Source: Strigops habroptila (Eukaryota; Chordata; Aves; Psittaciformes; Psittacidae). Taken from it: DNA of 64,000 nucleotides. Shown here in pieces: positions 48,701 through 63,479 of this stretch (position 1 is its first letter; every line of letters begins with the position of its first letter). The notes under the pieces were generated by a model. The model was not told the DNA's origin. It was given only the letters and a program-made list of their open reading frames with translations, and made no database searches. Location of the stretch: contig NC_046358.1 of NCBI RefSeq assembly GCF_004027225.2, forward strand, positions 65,243,028 to 65,307,027, written 5' to 3'. Position numbers and translations under genes: made by a program.

Positions 48701-48761
48701 CCCATCCCCATCCCCATCTCCGGGCTGGGCCTCCCCTCACCGCCGGGCCGCCACCAGCCAT
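30771..48761 (-). CDS. ZDHHC13: ZDHHC13 (HIP14L), ankyrin-repeat DHHC-family protein with a DQHS motif
   Basis: Relative of HIP14: N-terminal ankyrin repeats recruit substrates, a multi-pass membrane region follows, and a DHHC cysteine-rich domain transfers acyl groups at Golgi/ER membranes. Coding exons, in transcript order: 48761-48741, 47706-47564, 47170-47048, 46579-46502, 45187-45043, 43723-43659, 42978-42816, 42255-42130, 41828-41695, 40889-40764, 37871-37760, 36700-36638, 36222-36129, 34711-34628, 33281-33124, 31750-31653, 30906-30771. Phases agree at every junction; the sum is 1869 nt, 622 aa, equal to human. Ankyrin motifs: [45 protein letters not shown]. The CRD reads FCTSC ... [14 protein letters not shown] ... 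[13 protein letters not shown], so residue 457 is Ser where the family has the catalytic Cys. The TSHE motif and C-terminal [12 protein letters not shown] are kept. Exon 1 encodes only MAGGGPA. Confidence 0.96.
35257..35412 (+). repeat. CR1 LINE 3' end (divergent subfamily)
   Basis: Motifs ccagggcagtggtggaatca, ggtcggactcgatgatctta and tccaacccaagtgattctacg mark a CR1 tail of a different subtype from most copies here. It resembles the copy at 39947. It is in a ZDHHC13 intron, antisense. Confidence 0.85.
38518..38694 (-). repeat. CR1 LINE 3' fragment
   Basis: Reverse-complement CR1 tail starting catagaatcaaggaatgg and ending abruptly at gggcaacctgtgcc. It lies in the large ZDHHC13 intron 37872-40763, in the same orientation as the gene. 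Confidence 0.9.
39947..40109 (+). repeat. CR1 LINE 3' end (divergent subfamily)
   Basis: Begins cagggcagtggtggaatctc and ends gttgattctatgattctgt. It is the same subtype as 35257-35412, antisense in a ZDHHC13 intron. Confidence 0.87.
43243..43344 (+). repeat. short CR1 LINE 3' end
   Basis: About 100 bp of CR1 tail, from gcaacctggcctagtaggtg to accattctgtgattctacga, in a ZDHHC13 intron. Confidence 0.85.
43943..44000. repeat. 29-bp tandem duplication
   Basis: The unit gagtctccactaaggacatt + tttacgaga occurs twice in a row, starting at 43943 and 43972, with few differences. It is in a ZDHHC13 intron. Confidence 0.85.
45776..45840 (+). repeat. very short CR1 3' terminus
   Basis: The last 65 bp of CR1: gggactggaacttgatgaac, then tccaacccaacccattctat and a terminal gattctatg. 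In a ZDHHC13 intron. Confidence 0.8.
48040..48292 (+). repeat. CR1 LINE 3' fragment next to a CpG island
   Basis: CR1 tail with aaggggagatttagattaga, ttcttccctgttcaggttgg and tccaacccaaaccagtctgg. It lies in ZDHHC13 intron 1, antisense, and ends where the CpG island starts, about 450 bp from exon 1. Confidence 0.9.
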
Positions 48762-48930
48762 CCCCACTGCGCCCGGAGCTCCACACCCCCCACAGCTTCC
48801 TGCTCCCACTTCCTGGTTACCGCCTCCGGGGGCGGGGCCGGGCCCTCACGGCCGGGTAGCCGCGGTACGGACGAGCTCTTTCCCCGCGGCCTCACCCGGG
48901 GCGCTGTGCGCCAGCCGGCGTCAGCGAGCA
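48320..48930. promoter_or_regulatory. ZDHHC13: CpG island, ZDHHC13 promoter and first exon
   Basis: CpG-dense, GC-rich block unlike its surroundings. Upstream of the ZDHHC13 ATG (minus strand) there is a GC box (gggggcggggc on +, 48828-48838) and two ETS-type GGAAG sites (cacttcctgg at 48807-48816; agcttcctgc at 48794-48803). There is no TATA box in ZDHHC13 orientation. This fits a TATA-less, ETS/Sp1 housekeeping promoter; the start site is probably near 48770-48830 (inference). Confidence 0.8.
48685..48721 (-). repeat. (ATGGGG)n tract with G-quadruplex potential
   Basis: On + the tract is caccccc followed by four ccccat units. On minus, the ZDHHC13 RNA sense, this gives six runs of four or more G about 20 nt after the first 5' splice site. 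Confidence 0.8.
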
Positions 48931-51761
48931 GGCTCAGCTGAAAGCGATCTGGCCACAACCCCCGCCTACAAAGCACTGCAAAGGAGGGGTATAAATCTCC
49001 CACTCACACCACCTGGTACAACAGGAGGAGCCGAGAAGACGTCTGGGACCAGCACAGAGTTCGAAGTCGGTTTTAAAACGTGAGGAGTTTGCAATCCTCG
49101 TAAAGCTTGCAAATGTGTTGACACCTGATAATGTTAAAAGCAAATATTACAGTATGAAAGGTTACCAAAGAATTATCCCAGTGTGGAGCCCACTGCCTCA
49201 TTGCTAGCAGCCCCAGCACTGGTCACAGCAGAGTGGGAGAGGAGAGGGAGCAGGCTGTATCACAAAGCATGTAGGGCAGGGGCAGAAGAAGAGTTATTAA
49301 GGCAATCATAAACCCATTCTCCACTGCTCTAGGGTTTGATCTTGCAACCTTTGTACCATTCTTTGGCATGTCTATATGTTTCCTGAAACTGTTCTTAAAG
49401 GGAGGAAAAAGTATTTTCCTTGTTGCGTAGTCACAGCAAGACTCTCATCTATCATTAAAGCAGTATCTACTATTTCAGCACAAAAAACCCCAACCCACTC
49501 ATTACACAGCAACTGGCCAAGGTAACAGCTATCTTGAGAGAAATGGAAATGGTTGTTGGTTTCACACGGTGGGCTGAAAGTCAGGTGGAAGATGTACTTG
49601 GTCCTTGTTCTTCCTCATCTCCCTCTTTGATTCATGGAAAATCTCAGCGTGAGCTGACAGAGATCTGAATAGGTCTGGGGGCTGTGTGAAGGGATTTCCA
49701 GTCATGGTAAGAGCAAGCCAGGCCTGGCACAGCCCATCAGGCGTATTTCCAGCTCAGCGTTGCTGCCTTGTAGAAGGGATGGCTCTTCACTGTGTTCCTG
49801 AAGAAGGTCATATCCTGTTAGCGAGTTTGCCAGCTACCAAATTTTTCTGAGGTGTGAAAGCCTGAATGAGAAGATGACAAATTTCAGCAAGAAACACTTA
49901 AAGCACTTTTTTTTTTTGTGATTTGCAAAAAATAAACAGGAATATGTCACTATCCTACAGCCCTTAGGCTTGTCAGACATTACACTGAAAACACTCACAA
50001 ACCCCACCAGAATGCTGTAGAGAATGATAGGACCATGCAGAGAGAGCAGCTGTCAAAATGCTTTACAGTCACAAAAGCAACTTTATTTTTTTTGACTGCT
50101 GATAGTGCCTTGCATGTTATATAAACTCCAGCTGAGGTTTTAAATCAGTTTAAATATGCTTATGAAGTACGTGAACATTACTCAGAGCACTCCTCTTCTA
50201 TACTCAGGTTTTATTTGCTTTTCCTCATCTTTAGTGTCTGATCTTCCCGTCTGCCAAGCTTCATCCTTATACCCTCCTTTATTATCTTTTGTTCCCAGTT
50301 CCAATCCCTCTCTCATCCTCATTTGTCTGAAAGCAAACAGCTACACTGGGATCCACAGTAGCTACTGAAAAGAAGGCTCAGAAAACCATATTCCAGGAAT
50401 GCTGATGTTCACGAGAACACTAAATCAATGTGGTAAGCTATTCCCTATCAAGCTTTTTCCATCAGGTATTGCAAGGTTATTTCTCTGGCCTGTGCTGGGC
50501 TCGCTCTGGTGGGTCATGCACCCTACCTGCCCTAAGACTCCTTCCACAACCCCACAAAGGTGCAGCACCTCCCATTCATGCTGCACATTTAGGGTTGGAA
50601 TATCCCAACTTGCCTAGTCCAGGCCCCCAAGTTGACTGAAAGAACAAAAGTAAGTGTTTTTTCCATTCTCAGAGAAAAGTAGAAGGAATTCATTTCATGT
50701 AGTCGGGCTCTTGCTGGCTGATAATGCAAAACGCAAGTGCTAGTGTGAGCAAAACTCTCAGCTAGTTGTCCTGAAAGCAGGTATCTCACTCTACCAGAAG
50801 AGGAAAACCAGAATTACTCTCTTCTCCCTAGCCACTGCCCCTGCCTTAAATGTTTCCTCAAGCACTCCTGACTCACAATAAAAAAGGGCACTAAACATTT
50901 TTACAGTCACAACTGACAAGTTTTGCTCAGCTGGTAGCTTAAGCTTTTCATATTTCAAGAGCCATATGGCATTAAAAAGAAAGGCAGGGCAGAGATAAAA
51001 ATGACTGCTCAATTTCCCGTTAATCCACATAAGGTCTACAATTGTATTTTGGCTTAAGTGTTGCACAATGCTGTGGGGTTTTTAATCTAGGAGTTACCAA
51101 ACTGAATCAGAGGTCTTGGTTCAATTTTCTGCTTAAACAAAAAAGGCTGAAGGAGTTGTCTCCTGTAGTAGCCAACTATGAATCAACCAACTCTTCTGTA
51201 ACTCTTTTGAACGGACAAAAAAAATATAGTTTAAACTCTTTGTCAAAACCTTTAACTTAACCTCGATTGTAAACCATGTTTATGAACTAATAACAGAATT
51301 GCAAGCTTTACTAAGTTTAGTTATCTGGATTGTCCAGATAAACACTTACAATCAAAAATTAAAATTCTTCATTTCCAGTAGTTACAAGCTCCATACTAAT
51401 CACAGAAAAGATACTTCATTTGTTAGTTTCAAGTTTCGCAAAGGCACGGTGGGTTTATTCCTTCTGTATTTCTCCCTTCTCAACTAATCCCTTTGGAGTT
51501 TTCACTTCCTCCACCCACAAGAACCTTCCTATGGTGTATTCTTGTAATCATTCTCTGATCCTTCTACAATACTTTAGAGGTACATGGCTCTTTCAACATG
51601 TACTTATTAGTTACTTTTTTTATTTTGATTTATGCTAATCTAAGAGGATGAAATAGGTATTTAAAATTACATTTAATTGCAAATTTGTTACATAATTAAG
51701 GGAAAAGACTAAACCAGAAAATATTTGAATAGCATAATTAAAGAAATAGTAGTTTCATTAC
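48931..51761. other. noncoding stretch upstream of ZDHHC13
   Basis: No recognisable coding exon. A TATAAAT on + at 48990-48996 lies at the CpG-island edge. The rest is unremarkable A/T-rich DNA with a T-run near 49908. Confidence 0.5.
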
Positions 51762-52405
51762 CTGTCCAGTTACAATAAAGCAGGTCCATATCTGTAATCC
51801 AAAAATCAAAGAGAGCTTTTTTACCCCCTTTTTGATTTGACACACATTTAGGCTTCCTCCCGCACACCCCCGTATGAACTGAAGCACAAAAATACACTAT
51901 TAGTTATATTTTCAACTGCACATCACTTTCAACCTTCAATGAAGATAGTGCATTATTTAAAATAACAAGTAATGCAGTGCAGCCCTAGGTTAAGCTTAGC
52001 ACACGATCAGAACTTCGACTGGTAATTTAGACCAGAAAATGTTATGTGGCTGCCACCGTGAGGCAACAGCATGTACTTCTGTTGTCATTCACATCATCTG
52101 ACTAAAACTGGAAATTGAGCAATCATATCTCATTATATCCTAAGCACCAAGTTGCTCAGAGATCTAGATTTAAAAAGGGAGTTTACATATTAATGAACAT
52201 GTTTAAAGTCTAAACGCATTATATATGTGATAGTCCTCCACTGAGTGGTGTCAGCATTCGCGCAGACTGGATAGGAATAAACTGAGCTGTAGCTTTCCAT
52301 GAAGAGTTATAAACGATTAACAGCCCTTACGCTAAAAGGTGGAGCTGTGATCTCAAAAACGTTATCGTATCGTGATGCCATCTAGTGACAGGCGATTTAA
52401 ATCGC

Positions 52406-52790
52406 AGATTGGTTTGAGTTGGAAGGGACCTTAATGCTCATCCAGTTCCAACCCCCTGACACGGGCAGGGACACCTTCCACTAGACCAGGTTGCTCCAAG
52501 CCCCGTCCAACCTGGCCTTGAACACTGCCAGGGATGGGGCAGCCACAGCTTCTCTGGGCAACCTGTGCCAGCGCCTCAGCACCCTCAGAGGGAAGAACTT
52601 CTGCCTAAGAGCTCATCTCAATCTCCCCTCTGGCAGGTTAAAGCCATTCCCCCTTGTCCTGTCCCTACAGGCCCTTGTCCAAAGCCCCCCTCCAGGTTTC
52701 TTGTAGGCCCCCTTCAGATGTGGGAAGGCATCCTCCCTCTCTCCAGGTATTGGAAGTTCCCCACTCCTCTCCATCTGTAGATCCAATATT
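52406..52790 (-). repeat. CR1 LINE 3' fragment
   Basis: Reverse-complement CR1 of almost 400 bp, from agattggtttgagttggaag through gggaagaacttctgcctaag to the upstream CR1 segment near 52790. Intergenic. Confidence 0.9.
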
Positions 52791-53192
52791 GACAGTCTAT
52801 AGTGATTATAGACACTAGAAAATTGTCATTTATTTTTTTCCCCCTTAGGTGGATCCATGGCTCAGCCTGCTGGGCCCTGTTCAGGTAGGCATGTCTTACT
52901 TTTCTTCCTACAATAATCCAAACAAACTAATTTGTTACTGCTCCATGTCGTTACCAGAAGCTTTTGCTGTATTTTCCCATTAGTTATAACCCAAGTTAGA
53001 TAAGTACCATTTTATAAACACTGGCAATTCTGTATTTGAAATTCCCAGCATACTAGAGACATATGCTCTCAAAACTCAACAGGTGATATTGACAGCATAG
53101 TATCAATAAATATGAAATATCAGGACAAAAGTTAATCTAATACACACACCCTCAAAACCTTCAAAGGAAAATATATATTTGGGTTTTGGTTT

Positions 53193-53196
<4 letters not shown>

Positions 53197-53224
<28 letters not shown>
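53197..53224. repeat. poly(T) tract
   Basis: An almost pure run of about 28 T. On the minus strand it could be the poly(A) tail of an old retroposed sequence, but I see no recognisable body or flanking direct repeats. Confidence 0.85.
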
Positions 53225-53228
<4 letters not shown>

Positions 53229-55215
53229 CTGGAGGAAGCAAATTTAACAGAACTGCCATGCATACAACAAAATGCGACACAGGCATCACCCTATCTGAAT
53301 TTGAGCAAGTTGATGGTAATTCAAATGATCAAGTTTTAAAGGGCAACAATAATTGGATGCTGCTTAGAGTACTGCTTACACATTGCTTATGTTATGATGA
53401 AGCTAACAGAATAGGTAAAAGGTGTTTTTTATGCACCTCCAAAAGTCATTTATTTGTAAGAAATACAAAACTGAATGGAATTAACACTTCCTTTTCCAGC
53501 CAGATGCAGACCCCTGTATACATATAGTACATACTTACTCTCTGTACCCCACACAGGTAGAACAAAAAGAGATGTGTATGGACAACATACAGATCCTGAG
53601 CCTGAAGAAGCAGAATCTGTCATTCTTACAACAAATTGGATGTGAGTGTAGCCTGATGATGGCCTCCTGCTTGAAAAACCTTGTGACTAATTGCTTCCGA
53701 CCATGAGTTTAACAATCTCGCTGACAATGAGCTCTCACTTGGACAGCTAAGCTATCTGCAGGGTAGAGTATTCTCAGCAGGAGTAGCAGTCTGCATCAAA
53801 GAAAGAGATAAAAGTGCTCCATGCTCTAATGTCAGACAGTACAGAAAGTCCTTTGAGCAATAATAGATGTAACAAATTGCCTAAAAGAGGCATTTGAATG
53901 CATAAGGCTTTTGTTACTCACAATACTACCCTTCTGCTTCAATTTTCCCCAATTTAAAGTGCTGATCATAGGTCTTAAATGGTCAATTTCTTCCACTAAT
54001 CATCCAGGATTTATCAGTGATAAGAAGGGAGCATACTGTGCCATGCAAGGATACCATGATTTCAAGTCCAGATTACCTTGCAATATTTAAGTAGCCTTGG
54101 CATTAACAGCAAACTGCCAGTGCAATTTCCAAGGCTACATAAAAAAAAAGGATTCAAGTATGGGGCCTTAGGGAAGCTGAGAAAAGAAACTATCCAATTA
54201 CTCCAGCAAAGACAGGGGCAGCCTGAAGTAGTGAACTGCCAGGGACTGATGGGGTCCAACAGTTCCAGAAACCCACCCCTCAGTTTTCCCTTCCTCTGAA
54301 TTGGAGTTCTCTCAAATCAAGCATTGTGCCTTAGAGAACTGCTATGGTATTGGGCTCTGTATTTTCTACAGAGGCAATTGGCATTGATTTCCTCCCCCAT
54401 TTCATTATTAAAAGTCCTCTTAATTCATAGGAGTTCAATGTTCAAATATTCTACCACAACAATACATGTGTTGCCAGTGAGCATGCTATTGTTATAGCCA
54501 TCATTCCTTCTCCATTATTAACAACACTTTAATGTATTAAAATTGTTATCCACAAAATGGCAATAAAACAGTTACAAGATCTGCAGATCGTACTGGTACT
54601 ATTTAGGTGTACAAGAAGTATCTCTTAGAAGGCATCTCTATACATCCTTGTACAACCAGCTCTGAAACAGTGCCAAGCTACAAGATATATTTGTTTTCTA
54701 GGTTTGGGTAAACCCTTTTTCTCCTGCCAAGACAGTCCTTCCAGGAATTACTGCAACAAAACCAATACACACTTACCAGCTTTTTCACCATCAAGATCGC
54801 TGCATTTAGGAGCTCCTACAAAGGAAAAAAAACCAACACAGTTTACATAGTTATCTACTTACTGTAAAAACTAAGTGTGTATTTTTGTGTATAAATGACA
54901 GAAAAAAAATTGAGTCTCTTAGCTTGAATGTAACTACCAAGCTTGTTGCAAGATACATGATTAATACTATGATACCTCTTTATTTTTTTGTCCCTTGCAC
55001 ATTTTTGAACCAGCTCTTGGAATTATAATTGCTGTAGAGCTCTTTTGGAATCTGGAAACTTGGAAAGATAACTATGTAACAAGAAATAGCTGAAAGGAAA
55101 ATTAACAATATTTTTTACTTGTCTTAAATCCAAGAATTTATTTCTTAAATTTTTACAAACATTATTTCATATGAATGATAGAAAACAGTTTACTATCCAC
55201 ACTAAAGAAATCAAT

Positions 55216-55520
55216 GTGGCCTTACCCATGGCTGCAGTCCTTCCAGTGATATGCCTATTCTGTCATGGGCTTATCCATGGCCACACACTTTGAGGTGCTC
55301 CAGCATGACCTCATACACAGCCACAGATACTTGGAGGTGTACCTCCTTCAGTGTGGGCTTATCCTTGGGCCACAATCCCTTCAGAGGTATACCTGCTGCG
55401 GCACAACCATGGCCACAGACACTTCTAGATGTACCTGCTCTTGCATGGGCTTATCCATGGCCACAGATGCTTCAGGGCATCCTGCTCCCATGTGCACTTA
55501 TCCACAGGTGACAGTCCCTT
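55216..55520 (-). repeat. tandem array with a period of about 47 bp
   Basis: About six imperfect units are present, with the + strand pattern catggccacagatacttc, ggtgtacctgctc, catgggcttatc repeating at roughly 47-bp steps. On minus the unit starts gataagcccatg. Similar arrays are familiar from avian LTR elements. It lies about 350 bp from the LTR at 55868, so it is probably part of the same or a neighbouring ERV remnant (inference). Confidence 0.7.
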
Positions 55521-55867
55521 TGACTGAAGTTCACAGTGGAGTTCCAGCCTGTCCAGTAGAGCAGCATAGACACAGGAGCCATGCCTGGCCATTGCCAGCC
55601 CAGGCACATGGCCATTCCTTTATCAGACCGTTCCCAGGCACAGCAGAGGAAGATAAGCACTACAGCAAGCACTGAAAGCAAAAAGCAGCCACTAATGAGC
55701 AGTAGACTGTAATATACAGCAAGGCAAACAAGCCCCATGGCAAGCACAGGAGCCTGCCAGTCAACAGCTAAACAGCAATAACAGCTATAATTTCCATCTA
55801 GCACATTTCAGCCAAATCTGTCATTATTTCAAACCCTTCAAGACCCACACTGAGTGCTAAAAAGAAC

Positions 55868-56444
55868 TGTCATGGTTTAACCCCAGCAAGCAGCTAAGCC
55901 CCGTATAGCCACTCACTCGCTCCCCCTACCGTGGGATGAAGAACTGAAAGGGTAAAAATGAGAAAACGCGTGGTTTGAGATCAAGGCAGTTTAATAGGTA
56001 AAGCAAAAACCACATGCTCAAACCAGAAAACCACGGAATTCATTCATCACTTCCCATGGGCAGGCAAGCAATCAGCAATCTCCAGAACAGCAGGGATCCA
56101 TCATGCATAATGGTTACTTGGGAAGACAAAGACCATCATACCAAACATGCACCTCTTCCTTCTTCCCCCAGCTTTATATACTGAGCATGACATCCTATGG
56201 CATGGAACATCCCTTGGGTCAGTCGGGGTCAGCTGTCCCAGCTGTGTCCCTTCCCAACTCCTTGTGCACCCCCAGCCTGCTCACTGGTGGGGTGAGGAGC
56301 AGAAAAGGCCTTGACTCTGTGCAAGCACTGCCCAGCATAGCAGAAGCATCCCTCAATTATTAACACTGTTTTCAGCACAAATCCGAAACATCACCCCATA
56401 CCAGCTACTATGAAGAAAATTAACTATCCCAGCCAAAACCAGCA
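55868..56444 (-). mobile_element. ERV LTR, related to but distinct from the other two
   Basis: The + strand begins tgtcatggtttaaccccagc and ends ccagccaaaaccagca. On minus there is a TATA box (agtatataaag) in the same relative place as the LTRs at 25378 and 29516, but the rest is much more diverged. No clear target duplication flanks it: agaac on the left and ctgct on the right do not match. It is in the same orientation as DHCR7 and lies about 700 bp past its stop. Confidence 0.8.
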
Positions 56445-57141
56445 CTGCTCAGTATCTTCACAAAGCAAGTTTGTTTTCAGTCTCAAAATAATACTCAGTT
56501 GGTCATGCACCATATTCTCAGGTGCTGTAAACTAAACTAACTTTTGAGCTATACCAATTTACACCAATTTTCACAAGCATTTATATTAGATTACAACAAC
56601 TTTCCCACGCACCAGGTTAGAAGGTCCCCCAGTTCAGTATTTCCCCAGTTAACCTCTTTAAAAGCAAAAGACAATAAAACTTCCTTTGGCGGAGTTACTG
56701 ACTGTAGGTATGACCATCACAACCAACCATATCAAATAACTTCTTTCCTAAATGGATCACACAACTGTTTTCCTCCTCTCCTAAGTCACAGGAAGCTGGT
56801 TCCAGAAGGAACTCTGCTGTTCCTTCCAGCTTTGGGACATTTCAAGAGTCTCAATACATGCAACTTTTCTTCAATTCTTTCAATTTTGAGCGGGGGCGGG
56901 GGGGGAAGTTCCAGGTAAGAGTCCTCTCAAAACCCAGGACATTTCAATACCTCATTTCATTTACTTTAAATACAGTCCACCTGCATGTTCCTTTAGTACA
57001 GCAAGCATTATTGTCCAGCACCCTTTCTCCTTCAGAACAGTATGAGTGTCCTTCACAAACTGTTTTTGTTAGTTTAACAATGTGGATAAACTCTCTTCAC
57101 CTCCAAAGTCTTTTTTCTTTCCCTTGGTTTCTGTGTTAGCT

Positions 57142-62659
<5,518 letters not shown>

Positions 62660-63206
62660 GATGTCCTGTATGAAAGAAAATATTCACGGTATTACTCCAG
62701 CTGGTTCTCAGTAATTCTTATGGCTCTACAGAAGAGAAACACAAATAGAAGTCATTAAAAAACTATCATGTAGCCTTCTGATTACAAGAAATTTGGGAGA
62801 GGAGGGTAGGAAGGAAAAGAAATCTTCCCAGTTCCTTATGATTTGATATTCAGCAAAACATAATCAGAACACTGATTAAGACCGTTAAACTTCTTGCTAA
62901 CAGGAAATTTCTTTTAAGATCTACTGTATAAGATCTAGCTTATTGCTTACATATGAGTTGAAAAGGGGAAAAAAAACTGGTTTGCAACATACTTACAAAC
63001 CTCTGCAAATAACCATCTGTAACTAATTGCCTTTCTTAACTAGAGAAATTCCTACTGTTGCAACATTACCTGTATTGGACTTTGCCACATTGTGTACTTT
63101 TCCCCAAACCCCTTGCTTGCTACATGTCAGCTACGTCACAGAACACAAGATAACAGTTTATAATCCCATCTAAATCATAAATCAGTGGCAATGGAGAAGG
63201 ACTTAC

Positions 63207-63320
63207 TAGGCCACACCTAATTCCTTCTCTGGAACGTGCATTACATCTTTCTTTTGCTTTGCCCACATACTTCTGTTGTTAAGAGCATCATCCCAAAATG
63301 TAAATATTTGGTAATTCCCC
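63207..63320 (-). other. DHCR7: probable 5' noncoding exon of DHCR7
   Basis: This 114-nt segment has an excellent acceptor (acttttttttcctgcag) and donor (gtaagtcc) on the minus strand, about 540 bp upstream of the acceptor of the ATG exon (62664). If joined to it, the long frame across this exon ends in TAG at the junction, just before the DHCR7 ATG, so the exon would be untranslated. Human DHCR7 also has noncoding exons upstream of its ATG. It contains ATGATG with a 16-codon uORF. An alternative is that it belongs to another minus-strand transcript. Confidence 0.5.
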
Positions 63321-63479
63321 CTGCAGGAAAAAAAAGTCTTGTGGGACAAGACAGACTCTAAGACACAGGGAGTGTTGTAGTTTGCCATTTGGGCGGAATG
63401 TGCTAACAGCTGTTAGTTTTGTACCTTTTGGGGCTTTAATGTTTCAAATCAAACCAGAAACTAGCAGTTATTTCCACTG

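Larger units (their letters stand above)
51762..54815 (-). other. candidate three-exon transcript of unknown identity
   Basis: Three minus-strand segments have good acceptors and donors and lengths divisible by three: 54815-54777 (39 nt; ttttcctttgtag before, gtaagtgtg after), 53601-53539 (63 nt; attctgcttcttcag before, gtaagtatg after), 51878-51762 (117 nt; tttttgtgcttcag before, gtaatg after). In phase 1 they read in frame as APKCSDLDGEKAG..., SGSVCCPYTSLF..., HTGVCGRKPKC... with many cysteines. Phase 0 is also open, so coding frame is not settled. I recognise no family. No start exon or last exon was found. It could be a small secreted protein gene, a lncRNA, or chance. A competing plus-strand exon-like segment overlaps the middle one. 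Confidence 0.25.

Noticed and set aside
48214..48941. Long Pro/Arg-rich open frames on + across the CpG island
   Set aside because: GC-rich DNA is poor in stop codons in all frames; the product is low-complexity and the stretch contains ZDHHC13 exon 1 on the other strand.
53186..53527. 113-codon open frame after the poly(T) tract
   Set aside because: It begins inside the T-run, has no recognisable domain, and overlaps no splice structure.
53557..53641. Plus-strand exon-like segment with acceptor and gtgagt donor
   Set aside because: It overlaps the better-supported minus-strand candidate and ends in a different phase; kept only as a weak finding.
55472..55804. 110-codon membrane-like open frame on minus
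   Set aside because: It overlaps repeat-derived sequence beside the LTR and tandem array, with no start context or splice support.
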